The notes beneath the pieces are model-generated. The model worked only from the letters and a program-made list of their open reading frames with translations. It did not search any database and was not told where the DNA came from. From NCBI GenBank assembly GCA_018417955.1, contig JACTVC010000007.1, forward strand, positions 1,116,001-1,180,000: a stretch of 64,000 nucleotides of DNA. The letters run 5' to 3'. Below, piece by piece: positions 10,365-20,839 of this stretch. The position numbers were made by a program, and so were the translations under genes. The stretch's first letter is position 1. Each line of letters starts with the position of its first letter. The DNA is from Laccaria trichodermophora (Eukaryota > Basidiomycota > Agaricomycetes > Agaricales > Hydnangiaceae).

Positions 10365-11770
10365 CCGTCGTAGCTGAAACTCCAAACAGTGCGTATCTCC
10401 TCCTTGCAGTCCACAAAAACCTTTCCATTGGCTCCTTTGAAATTGCGAATGGCAGATGCTTGACTGATATCCTGGATCTCCGCCTCCTTTGCCATGCATT
10501 TGCATGTTCGACGAATCATCTCTTCAACTCCTGGCCAACTATAGAGTTTCCCAGCAAAGTCTGTAAAACTCTGCATGACGTATGGTCGAATCGGCACTGG
10601 CATGCTAACACCCTGCTCAATACCCAGCTCAGTCAACTGAGCATTACAGGCGCGGCTCATCGGGAAACGTTTAAATGTGCACTGCACCGCATATGTCTGT
10701 TTGCCGTTTACCTTGGTTGGAGCATATAGGGAAGAGCATGCCAGGCAGGTGGCAAAGGTAGTCATGACTGGGTCTAGGCCAAATTTTTCATGTGCAGTTC
10801 GAATATCTTGAGGAATGTCATTCCAGCTGGAATCATTGAGGGTGAGCCAGAGAAGCTGCCTCATCATTCTCAAAACGAAGTTGCATGGTAATTGCATGAC
10901 ATTAGCAATAACATTCAAGACAACCACAGTAAACATAACAACAAGTGTGATAGGCTTGAGGTGTTGGAGTGGATGATTGAAATGACGATCTAGCAACATT
11001 AGTGAGTCGATCAGCAATAACATTTTCACCTACTCACCAGTGTTATAATAGTTATCAGCTTTCTTTTTCTCTGCTTCAAGTTCTTCCCATTTTGATAAGT
11101 GCTGTTTAATTTCTTCGGAAATAGTCTTGGTCTGTGCTATCATAGCATTCATGAAATACCTGTTAACATCATCTCCTCTCGCAGGTGTGCATTGCAAGCG
11201 TGCTCCCAGATCGGAGAACTAGGCACATTCCCTCTTCAAAAACTCAGCAGCATCTCGTCTTGTCGAGAAACGGGCTTCCATGGACTGACGAAGTGCACCA
11301 TTGGGATCCCATTTGGCCAAGACGGTCTTGGTCTCCTTGAAATGATTATTGATTTGTTGGTCAAAATTGTATAACACTTTAAATGCTCCCTCTTCTCGAA
11401 CGATATCACTGGATGGAGAAAGTAATGTGTTGGCTTTGGGAACGTCCGAAGGTAAGTTGGTGTTTGACGCATGCAAGTATTGCTGGGGATGCTTATTATC
11501 TGTCAGTGGAGATTTCGGGGTGGTGGGAGTCGAGATGATGTCCAGCAGTGTCATCTTGACAATATCCCACTCAACTTCCTTCAAGGCAGCTTCCTGAGTG
11601 ATCTCGTCAGAATGCGCTTGGTGAAGATGATGCTCGGCATTTGACACAAATTTTCCATTGCATCCAAAGGCAGTGCAGAAGAGATAGGCAGAAGGGGGCA
11701 AGGGCGATGACAACCAATGACACACCCAACTAGTCCCTGAGCTCATCATGTTTATGTTCAAGAAACCCAA
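10365..11770 (-). pseudogene. Tnp2/Plavaka-like transposase, N-terminal part only
   Basis: Reading from 11770 there is a single C2H2-type finger (CTAFGCNGKF then HHLHQAH), as usual at the start of agaricomycete Tnp2/Plavaka proteins. An intron with donor GTGAGTAGGT lies near 11030. The following exon contains HEKFGLDPVMTTFATCLACS, CTFKRFPMSRACNAQL and IRPYVMQSFTDFAGKLYS, WPGVEEMI, the cysteine and tryptophan landmarks that precede the Tnp2 DDE core. The core itself is missing because the reading stops at the foldback element ending at 10364. An in-frame TAG at 11219-11221 interrupts RECA/FSDLGA, where CAG would restore Gln. It cannot make active transposase. Confidence 0.7.
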
Positions 11771-12660
11771 GTGGCTTGTAAGGATGGATAAAGGGAGTAC
11801 AGTGAGGGAAGGTGAACTATGGACTGGCAGAAGGGGGCAATGAACAATGATGCTGGATGAAGACTACAATTTGTATGTTATGTTCCAAGTTATATGAATT
11901 ATACAGATGTTCAATTTACCCTGTGTCGATGAAATTGACAAAGGGCTGGTAGTTAGTACTTAGTCTATGTAAAATATTATCCATACATTGTCCAAAACAA
12001 ATGCAAACAATATTACCGCACACATGGTAGTTTTGTTTTTACATATTGATGTTGACCTCTCCAGCCACTCTTCTACTTGAAATCTGCTATGGACTCTGAC
12101 ACTTCCAGTTTGGCTCATGTGGTTAACTGTCTGTACCATTTCTGCTCTCACTAAAGCAAGCACTCATACTGGTTCACCCCTTTCAGGTCCTTCAGAATGC
12201 CATGCTGTCTCACCTGTGTTCTCAGCCTCTCCTTGGGCCACCCCACATGTTGTTCACATTCCAAAGCCTTTGACTGACTTCACCAATGTAATCAAGATAC
12301 TTTATTTCTCTGTGGCCTCAATCGTTACCTACAAGACTGCTTTCAGCACTTCATCAATTCACTAAATCAATTTGAGCACTCACTCTTTGCCTTTGATAAA
12401 CTTGCTGTCAATTCTACCAAATTGACACTCCTTCTAGGCTTAGATGTCCTGAAAGCATCCAACATAGTCACCCTACATCCAATGGCAATGACTGCATCAT
12501 CAAAGGGGGAGTACAAAACCCTCGCTTCCATTGTTTCTGCATATCAAATGTTTGAGGTCTTGGCTCTTGACTGTGAAATTGGTGTTTTGCAACCTCCCAT
12601 TTGCCTGCTTCCCCCCTCGTCTTTCAACAAGTCTGAGCAGGATAGTGGAAAGATTGTTGT
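11771..12660. other. No firm gene; scattered plus-strand coding-like fragments
   Basis: Plus-strand frames at 12117-12365 and 12422-12667 have protein-like composition but match nothing I know and do not join cleanly. Confidence 0.35.
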
Positions 12661-13629
12661 ACATTGATTATATATATGTATTCTGATCCTCAAGCTAATT
12701 TTCCTTGCTTGCAGGGGTTTGACAAACTAGAAAATTGGCCCAAAGTTCTGCTTAACTTCTGGAAACTTATAGATCAGTCAGGACTACCTCAAATTTCTGA
12801 TGACCTCCATGCAGGAAGCAAACATCTTGCACTCCTATGCATGGCAAGCAAGAACAAAGAAAAAGCAGGCTATGTGAACATGGTCAACAACTTTCTTCAA
12901 GCTGCTCTGCATTTTTACTACCTCAAGATGACCCAATTCCAACATGGGTCTCTGCTGACTATCCTGATATTTTACTATCTCCAGTATGTTAGACTCATGT
13001 CACATTGATACTCATATCTCTCAGCATCTTCAAAGACAAGACCTCTACAGATGAATTCATCAATGATCAAGAGGAGGGGACTTACTACTTGCAAGATTTA
13101 CATGATGGAGAGACAGCTTCGCACACCCTCCACCAACTTGGGACACCTCTGCAATTAGCACTGCTCCTGACTCCTTTCTATTTGCTCTTTCCATTCTGGA
13201 TAATCACCAGGTCATATAATTGTCATCTTGTTCTTGAAGCCTTTGCGGAGTCAACTCCTCAGAATTGAGAGATCCATCCAGTACTTCATCATGCCCCACT
13301 GATTCCTGCAGGAATGGAGCCATTCCACTGGAATCCGCAGGAATGGCACAGGAATCCACAGGAATGGACAGGAATGGCACAGGAATCCACAGGAATGACA
13401 CAGGAATCCACTGGAATCCACTGGAATCCACTGGAATGGACAGGAATGGACAGGAATGGCCTAAAACACATATTTTTCCAAGCTTAGCTAGATGTCACAT
13501 GACTTAATCAACTCAGACCTTATGCTCATAACTTCTAAAAATTCCTTATGCTATTTAGACTTGAATAGGGAGAATCACAGTGTATTTGATAGAACTACAT
13601 AAATCTATTCTACTACATTGAGTGTTAAA

Positions 13630-13975
13630 GGGAGGAGTGGGGGAGAGTGTTGGAGGGGAGAGTGTTGGAGGGGGGAGTGAGTGGTAGGGAGAGAGAGTGG
13701 TGGAGAAGGAAGGGGGGGGAGCAGGAAATGGGGAGGGAGGGGGGAAGGGAAAAGGAAAGGGAGACAAGGAATAGGGGATTGACAAGGAAGGGGGAGGGAA
13801 AAGGGAGGGGGAGGAACAAAGGGGGGAGGGAAAAGGAAGGGGAGATGGACAAAGAAGGGAGAGAGAAAGGGAGGGGAGATGGACAAGGAAGGGGGAGAGA
13901 AAGGGGAGGGGAGAGGACAAAGATAGGCTAAAGGAAGGGGGGACAGGGAAGGGGGGAAAAGGGAGGGAAGGAAGG
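13630..13975. repeat. Purine-rich tract inside the 13279 element
   Basis: Almost pure A/G, with AGGGGAGGG and AAGGGGGGAG units. It corresponds in position and polarity to the tracts at 1-280, 57480-57800 and, on the opposite strand, 40530-40670. Confidence 0.85.
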
Positions 13976-14269
13976 CTCGACGACATGGGCGCGCGTTGTC
14001 GTCATGTCGCGTTGTCGTCAATGTGTTGCGTTGTTGCCGTCGTGTCGCGTCGCCGTCGTGTCGTCGTATGCGCTCGTCGTCGTCTTCGCCAACGTGGGCG
14101 CTCTACGTCGTGGGCCCTCGTTGTCGTCGTGTCGTAACGTGGTGTGGTGTTTGTCAACGGGCGCTCATTGTCGTGAGCGCCCGTCCTGTCGTGGTGGTCG
14201 TTAACGAGACATGTTGGGATGGGGCACTCACCTTGTTGCCACGTCGCTGACAGCGACATGGCACCTTGG

Positions 14270-14460
14270 TTTCCCAACGTCGGGGGCACGTCCTCGTCCG
14301 TGGTCGTGGCCGTCTGTTGACGTGGCCATCCTCCGTTGACGTGGTCGTCGTCCGTTGATGTGGTTGTCGTCCATTGGCGTGTAGTCGTCGTCCTCGTTGT
14401 CCGTTGACGTGGTCGTTGTCCGTTGACGTGGTCGTCGTCCGTTGACATGGTCGTCGTCCA
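14270..14460. repeat. GTTGACGTGGTCGTCGTCC minisatellite
   Basis: Several imperfect head-to-tail copies of a roughly 20-bp unit. The same motif, on the opposite strand, dominates 56560-57000. Confidence 0.75.
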
Positions 14461-15239
14461 TTGACGTGTGGCCGTCCTCGTCGGACGCTGACGTGTCGTC
14501 GTCCTCGTCATCTGTCGTCGTCCATCGTCGTCCTCGGTGGGCGGTGACGGCGACGGCGACGGTTGTTGCTGGTGGTGGCCGTTGGCGAGGGTGGTGACGT
14601 GGTGTGCTGGGTTGTTGTCGACGACGATGGTGGTGGTTAGAAGACAAACATTGTGGATTGTTTGATGATGCGAAATCGAGCCTCGGCGTTTGCCGAGACT
14701 CGATTTGGGCATGGGTATATTAATGTTTATTAATATTATTGATTAGTAATGTGTATTCCGGACATTGCATTCCGGTTGCATTCCTTTTTGTCCATTCCGG
14801 CTACTAATCAGGAATGACATCATTCCTGAGGAATATTTGTCCCCCGGAATGTCATTTTGGCTGGTGTCTCTGCCAAATTTGATTCCTCTGGATTCCGCTG
14901 GATTCCACAGGAATGACCGGAATCCGGCAGGAATCAGTGGGGCATGATAAAGACCTCGATCCATCTGGCATTCTCTTATAGCACTTGCTGATGTGACTAT
15001 CATGCCTCATGAAGCTTTAACACAACTGGTGTTGAGATTGCCGTGGGCTGAGATAGAGGCAGGAGTGGTACCTACCATTTAAATCATATAAAATAGGCAA
15101 CTGTCAGCACAGTCATTTATTTGCAGCCAAGGTTTTTTATGATATGAAATGCCTAGGCAAACTTATGAAATCATTTCAATTTCAATTTCCTAGCCTATGT
15201 CATTTATCCCAGCTCCATGTCAATCATTCCAACCTTGAT

Positions 15240-15620
15240 TTCATTTCCATTTCATTTGCTACTTCATTCCCTACCCAGACCTATATTTCATTGCTTGCTT
15301 GGTGCCATATTTCATTGCTTTCCTGGTGTGATGTTTTAGTCATTTCATTTCTACCCAGCCCTATATTTCATTGATTTCCTGGTGCTATATTTCATTGCTC
15401 TCCTAGTGCGATGTTTTAATGATTTCATTTCTTCCTTGCCTCATATTTCATTGCCTGCTTACCTTGATGTTTTAGCCATTTCATTTCTACCTAATCCCAT
15501 ATTTCATTACTTGCCTGGGGCTATATTTCATTGCTTTCCTGGTGCGATGTTTTAGGCATTTCATTTTTTTGCCAGGGATATTTCATTTCTTGCCTTGGGA
15601 TATTTCATATTCTTAGCTGG
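15240..15620. repeat. Tandem TATTTCATTGC-type repeat
   Basis: Imperfect repeats of a roughly 60-90-bp unit built from CATATTTCATTGCTTTCCTGG and GATGTTTTAGTCATTTC elements. Confidence 0.75.
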
Positions 15621-16010
15621 GCTATTTCACATCCATTTCATTCCTTGCCTGGGGCAATTTCATACCTACCCTACTGCATTTATCATTGCCTCCTCACTGT
15701 TTCCCACAGTCTGCTCACTGTTTTCAGGGTCCAAGAGCACACTTCTAAATATGGAAATGTGCGCTTTTCTGAATGAAAAATAGCAATAAAATAGGGAAAA
15801 TATATGGGATGGTAGTACTCAAATTTGCAAGATTTGTATTTGTCAGGGTCCATTGGGGGATGTCATGATATTGGTCACATGACCAATTACCAAAAATTGT
15901 CAAAAATGAAAGTTGTAGCCCTACACTGTAGCTTCCTGAATCTGTTCAAATTATGTTCTGAAGTGCTCCCTTTGTGGATATATGAGGTAAAGGAATCCCA
16001 AAAGTGTTGT

Positions 16011-16035
16011 GTTTTTTTTTTTTTTTTTTTTTTTT
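16011..16035. repeat. T homopolymer, about 25 nt
   Basis: Uninterrupted T run after GTGTTGTG. The related sequence at 21800-21835 has an A-rich counterpart on this strand. Confidence 0.9.
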
Positions 16036-16164
16036 GCATTTTTCTCCATGAAAACAAAACCAAACAATATGATTTCAGTATATTTAGAAAGCTAAAAGAA
16101 AGGGCTACAGTTATTGTATCGTGGGAAAAATGACCAAAAAAGGAAGGTGCATGTCCTAGAAAAA

Positions 16165-16680
16165 GAATTGTCAGATATAGACAACCAAGTTTACTAATAG
16201 ACTACAAAAAAGTCAGACTCAGACTACAAGGTTTACTGATAGACTACAAAAGTTGGACTTAGAATACCAAGTTTACTGATAGACTACAAAAGTCAGACAT
16301 AGACTACAAATTTTACTGATACACTACAAAAGGCTACAAAAGTCACACTTAGACTACAAAGTTAGGGTTAGGGCTAAAAGATTATCCAATAGCCCATCCA
16401 TCACATACATGGCACATATTATGCAAAAGAGAGCATGAGAGCCATTATAAAAGGTTGTCCTGTCCACTTTTGTCATTAGAAAAGTTTGTAGTGTCTGCTT
16501 TTTAGACTACAAAAGTTTGTAGTGTGCGCTTTTTTATTGGAAAGGTTTGTAGTGTCTGCTTTTTTATTGGAAAAGTGTGTAGTGTCTGCTTTTTCATTGA
16601 AAAAGTGTGTAGTGTCTGCTTTTTTAGACTACAAAAGTATGTAGTGTCTGCTTTTTCAGACTACAAAAGTGTTTAGTTGA
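16165..16680. repeat. CTACAAA/TTTGTAG array
   Basis: Units such as AGACTACAAAAGTCAGAC pass into GTAGTGTCTGCTTTTT repeats. It belongs to the same array class as 7757-8045. Confidence 0.8.
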
Positions 16681-16896
16681 CATGTAAATGATGGTGTCCT
16701 TGGCCCTGTTTATGTTATGGGGATGAGGTTGAATGAAATCAAGGTTGGGATGATTGACATGGAGCTGGGATAAATGACATAGGCTAGGAAATTGAAATTG
16801 AAATGATTTCATAAGTTTGCCCAGGCATTTCATATCATAAAAAACCTTGGCTGCAAATAAATGACTGTGCTGACAGTTGCCTATTTTATATGATTT

Positions 16897-17180
16897 GAGG
16901 CAGCATCCAACAACCCCATGATTGTCACATGTTTTGCACCCCTTTAGGTGAGAAATGTTAGACTGCTTTTCAAACTTCATTTATTTATTCTTTGTTGTAG
17001 TTACAGCCCAGCCCTCTTCTTCACACCATTATAGCCTGGTTTGGCTATTGGGAGGTAATTAGCAATAGAAGGTGCCTCTAACACCCTTACTCCAGATATA
17101 TGAGTTAGTGGGCCCATGCCAGAAGCCTCAGTCATTCCCAACACTCAATGTTCAACATCAATTGAGACAATGCATCTTGC
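16897..17180. other. No clear feature
   Basis: Short spacer between the foldback element and the next coding-like exons. Confidence 0.4.
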
Positions 17181-17210
17181 ATCAATGAAGAGCATTGTGA
17201 AGCTTGTTCT

Positions 17211-17830
17211 ATGCCTTCTCCAATGGACCAAGATGGTGGTTCCCCAATGCTTCCCACACCATTAGCCACCTCCAATCATCCTGAATCACCCTCTATGCCT
17301 GCCCCCAAAATGGGCCAAGATGGTGGTTCCCCAATGCTCCCCACACCATTAGCTACCTCTGAAAATCCTGAATCATCCTCTACCTCTACCCCAATGGACC
17401 AAGACAGTGGTGAAGGGGTGATCCTGGAAACTTGAAGAAACCCAGGGTTGGCTCATCAAAGGTAGACACTAAGGGACCCAAAGCAGAGGCTTCCTGAGCG
17501 ACTAGTAGTGAGAACAATCCAGAAACACTCTTGATTCAGTTCTATGGGGAATTCTCCAGATAATCTGATCAATATTGATGACTTTCTCTCAATGTTTGAA
17601 TCTGCAAGACTGCATGATTATGTACATTCCATTTCATTTCAGTCTTGTCCACACTAATCAGCTTTACAGGGCAAGGATGAAAAGATTTCTCTTAGTAAAG
17701 AAGAAGCTCCTCAGATTGTTTGTGACTGGTCATTCACAGTTTACAATATTGATGGCAATCCTCATGAGTTCACACCTGAATTTCATGTACATGTCAAACT
17801 GTTTATGGCTTTTACAGTGCTTTGCAAATA
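17211..17830 (+). pseudogene. Unknown exons with a duplicated 30-residue segment
   Basis: 17211-17435 encodes a Pro/Ser-rich stretch in which DQDGGSPMLPTPLATS occurs twice about 30 residues apart. Downstream, SPDNLINIDDFLSMFESARL (about 17550) and an open stretch without its own start, containing SKEEAPQIVCDWSFTVYNID and HEFTPEFHVHVKLFMAFTVL (17672-17830), look like genuine exons. They may be one plus-strand gene with unresolved introns. I do not recognise it. Confidence 0.45.
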
Positions 17831-17948
17831 GCTTGACAGTAACATGAGTTGTGGGAAATAGAAGTAGACCTTACCTCAGATTAGGGTTAGTTCCGTTTTG
17901 GCACACTTTCTTGCCCCACAACATGTTCCACACCTATTCCAATACGAT

Positions 17949-18063
17949 GCCCCCTAAAAAATGTTCTACAAAGTCCTCTAATGATAATCTCACACATAAC
18001 AATGGACCTCCTGCTTCCACAGCTGCCAAACCAGGACGCCCAGCCAGACTGGCACTCCAGTGA
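17949..18063 (+). pseudogene. Short coding remnant beginning MPPKK with an AT-hook-like GRPAR
   Basis: The frame MPPKKCSTKSSNDNL then AKPGRPARLALQ ends at 18061-18063. Starts of this style are common in TE-linked agaricomycete proteins. Nothing downstream continues it on this strand. Confidence 0.35.
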
Positions 18064-18203
18064 AAGCAAAGAGTTTAGACCTTACATCTTCACATTTTGC
18101 TTGTGCTGGACACTTCATCTAGAAAATCTCAACAATACTGTGCAAGAACAAGCCGGTTGTTTTGCTATGGTGGTCAGGGTGGATGTGATCCTGCCAACTC
18201 CCA

Positions 18204-19309
18204 TTACTTTTCTTTTTGGGTCTTAGATTCTCGGTCTGGGTCCAAATCAGTTCCTGGACCAGTCTGAGTTAAAAACTTCTTGGTTGTTGGGGGAAATAAA
18301 ATTACCTGAAGATCTTCTGAGATTAACTTTGGGAAGCACCACAGAAGAATATGGCCAGCCTTGTCAGTTATATGGCAAGGTTTATCAAGGTAAGGGATGT
18401 TGACTGGCAATGTTGACTGGTAGATCAGTGGGAATCTTGTAAGGAGTCTGTTTTCCAAATCCTCATTGCTTCCACTCTGTCTTGGTGATAACTCAGCCAC
18501 ATAATCTTGGACATCCCAGTCAGTTTGATCTGCAAAGGCTTTATTGACCTGTCTGATACAGCCGGTTGAACATCAGACTTACATGATCGATGCCAGGCTT
18601 CTTCGAGCATCCTAATGACCTTTTCAACTTGAACTTGAGGTCCCAATGGAAGAAGCCATGTTGGTCTAGCATGCTGAGGATGAATCAATGGCATTCAGGA
18701 ACTTAGCAGCCAGCCTTTGATGTAGTGAGCTAGATCTTGTGAATATTGAGAGGGAGTCATGGTTAAATAGAATAAAAAATTCCCATTGACTTTTTATCTC
18801 ACAAATCATGAGGCCAGGGCATTGTCATTAATTATGTTGAAGTATATTACATTGAATTTAGGGTAACAGGGTATTGATGGCCTTGTACTCACTGCTATTA
18901 TGGTTGGCAGCCAAAAGAAAATTAGAAGCAACTTGGGGTTTGGTTGTGCTATTGTGTCAAAGAAACACAGGATGTCATCATTCGTTGTGTCAGATGCACT
19001 TCCACTTGCAGGAGGTATATGCCAGTCAAATATTTTTTTTGTGTCAATTGTGGTATTATCAAGTAGAGGGTGCTCCAAGAGTTTTATAGAGACCATTGGA
19101 TGATTACAGTTGCTGTTGAGGTGTGAAATGATGTGTGTTGTCCTGAAGTGGATGACCATCAACTTGAGCCATGCAAGAAACACCCTCCACATGGGCCAGG
19201 CTTGAATGCCTTCTGGTTCAGCTTGAGGTTGCACAGTCTCAACCTCCACATCTTTATCAGCTAAAATTTGACTGAGTTGATCTAGAGCTTCATTGTCACT
19301 TTCATCCAC
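18204..19309 (-). CDS. Gene of unknown function with SAP-like segment, probably degraded
   Basis: The start is MDESDNEALDQLSQILADKD at 19309, then IFDWHIPPASGSASDTTNDD and CFFDTIAQPNPKLLLIFFWL to about 18880. A downstream part in another frame reads AFADQTDWDVQDYVAELS followed by RQSGSNEDLENRLLTRFPL. That spacing of W, V, L, SG, L and RL is like a SAP DNA-binding motif. It then runs PVNIPYLDKPCHITDKAGH to the end at 18204. The intron joining the halves is not resolved, and the segment 18500-18800 contains stops. It may be a nucleic-acid-binding accessory protein of a transposon; that is inference. Confidence 0.45.
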
Positions 19310-20225
19310 CTTGTCCAGTTGATCTAGAGCTTTGTCACTTTTGGATTGGATTGAGATCTATTACTGTCCAATTACAAGAAGTCCAATGAAAAAACTCTCA
19401 GAAAAAAGATGGAAAGGTGCCTGAAAATCAGGACACCAGGGTGACACCCCAAAATTATGAGTTTTGATTAGTACAGGTAGTGCTGGGAATACCCCCCATA
19501 ACACAGAATAATGGCACAATCGAGGACTGAGCTGTGTGGTTCATAAATTGTATACAAGTGGCACCAACTCTGAAATGCTGCCAGTTGCACTCTACTAATG
19601 CAGAAAAATTATTTACCACTGATATTGGGATAATATTTTGAAAGATCACAGGTAAGTAGGTTTTATTAACAGAAAGTTGAGTAGTTTGTTCTCACATTTT
19701 GAAAAAGACACAGCGAGAGGGACATGGGGGAAGTATAATAGCTGCAACACTATTTTCATGGAACTTGAGAATAACAAAAGAGGTATAACTACAATGAGCA
19801 CAAATAAGGCACATTTGATAGAAAAAAGTTGAATTGCTGCTTTTCATAGAAATGGACACACCTGGAGTGAGAAACATGCAGAGTGTTATAGAGCCAAGAA
19901 CAGAGCCAAGGAGGTTACCAAATAGGGAGATTATTTGTCAGCTTATCTCCTTATATAGTAGAATGGGTCTAGTGGAGGAAAAGAATCTTACTATGCCTTA
20001 CCAAATAAGGAAAATTTCCTTTTCCATCCACCTGCAGGATGTGGCACATCCCCACAATTCTGAATATCTTGGTTCAATATATTGTTTTCAAACATGTATC
20101 TCTGTGGTACAGACTGAGCAGGCCAGAAAATCAGTGAGGACATGCAGGAGGACATCCCATTCCCATCCCTCCCCATCTCCATCTCACCTGGTGACTTATG
20201 TTTCAATGGAACTCTTGTTTTCTTT
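19310..20225. other. No convincing gene
   Basis: A plus-strand frame at 19834-20286 lacks any family resemblance and overlaps better minus-strand coding at its end. Confidence 0.4.
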
Positions 20226-20227
20226 TC

Positions 20228-20378
20228 ATGGGCCAGATGTTGGGCCCATGAAACCCATGAAGTTGAGCAGCACAGGATCACCTTGAGTGTAAATAGGCAG
20301 ATATGGATGAACAAGTTCTGAGTTTTCATCATAGAACACATACCATCTCACAGGTTGGAACAGGATATCATAATCTAG
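20228..20378 (-). pseudogene. Short exon-like remnant
   Basis: The minus strand reads LDYDILFQPVRWYVFYDENS then ELVHPYLPIYTQGDPVLLNF and MGFMGPTSGP. This is a strongly protein-like stretch with no start or stop of its own. Family unknown. Confidence 0.4.
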
Positions 20379-20839
20379 TGAAGGTAGGAAAGGAAAAAGG
20401 AGCAGGACTGAGCTTGGGGGGACTCAAACCAGTCCTAAGGGCTGAATTTTACCTCAGCTGAGGACTAAATCAGGATTGGACCAGGACTGGGAGTGTTTTT
20501 TATTTGGATGGTGTTTTTTCAGTGACTAGGGCGTATTTCCATAATATGGTAATCTATTCAAAAATAGGCAGAAAATCACAATCACTCCATTATCAACTAC
20601 CATTGTTTACACCAATTTCACCCTTCCTCTTCCTTTGCCTGATTGAACATCAGGACCTTGTGTCCTCATCCTTAAAACCCAGCATATTTCATTTCTCAAG
20701 ATGTACATATCTAATTGATGAGATTTGTCAGTCTTGAAACTGATGTAACTAAAATTGAAGGTCTGAAACTCCTCTGAATACTCCTTGATGAGTTTGAATT
20801 GCTGCACAGAGTGCAGAACATGACAATCACACATTGGAT

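Larger units (their letters stand above)
13279..14957 (-). mobile_element. Non-autonomous asymmetric-terminus element, 1679 bp
   Basis: The left terminus is CAGTACTTCATCATGCCCC; the right terminus, on the other strand, is GAGGTCTTTATCATGCCCC. The flanking octamer GATCCATC is duplicated perfectly (13271-13278 and 14958-14965). Inside are GGAATCCAC repeats at the left, a purine tract (13630-13975), a GTCGTC/GTTGACGTGG block (13990-14640) and GGATTCC repeats at the right. It encodes no transposase. It sits in the coding part of the gene described at 12661-15082. Confidence 0.93.
12661..15082 (+). pseudogene. Unknown gene split by the 13279-14957 insertion
   Basis: A coding-like stretch at 12715-12990 (FDKLENWPKVLLNFWKLID, DDLHAGSKHLALLCMASK) is followed by TAPDSFLFALSILDNHQ near 13200. 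Removing the insertion and one copy of its target duplication joins LRSQLLRIERSI directly to WHSLIALADVTIMPHEALTQ in one frame, running to a stop at 15080-15082. The stop falls exactly where a foldback element begins (15081), so the true C-terminus is lost. Exon borders before 13200 are uncertain. Family unknown. Confidence 0.5.
15081..16896. mobile_element. Foldback element with AAATCATATAAAATAGG ends
   Basis: The first about 175 bp (15081-15255) recur inverted at 16720-16896, sharing TATGAAATGCCTAGGCAAAC-like sequence with a few mismatches. The interior contains a tandem array, a segment shared with 21690-21990 (inverted), a 25-T run and a CTACAAA array. No protein is encoded. It truncates the gene ending at 15082. 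The flanks do not show a clear target duplication; GAGGCAG occurs on both sides but 18 bp from the left border. Confidence 0.75.

Noticed and set aside
7402..10372. Target duplication for the foldback elements
   Set aside because: Flanks of 7410, 9472 and 10364 (GATTTTAG, GTATGGTA, CCGTCGTA) differ.
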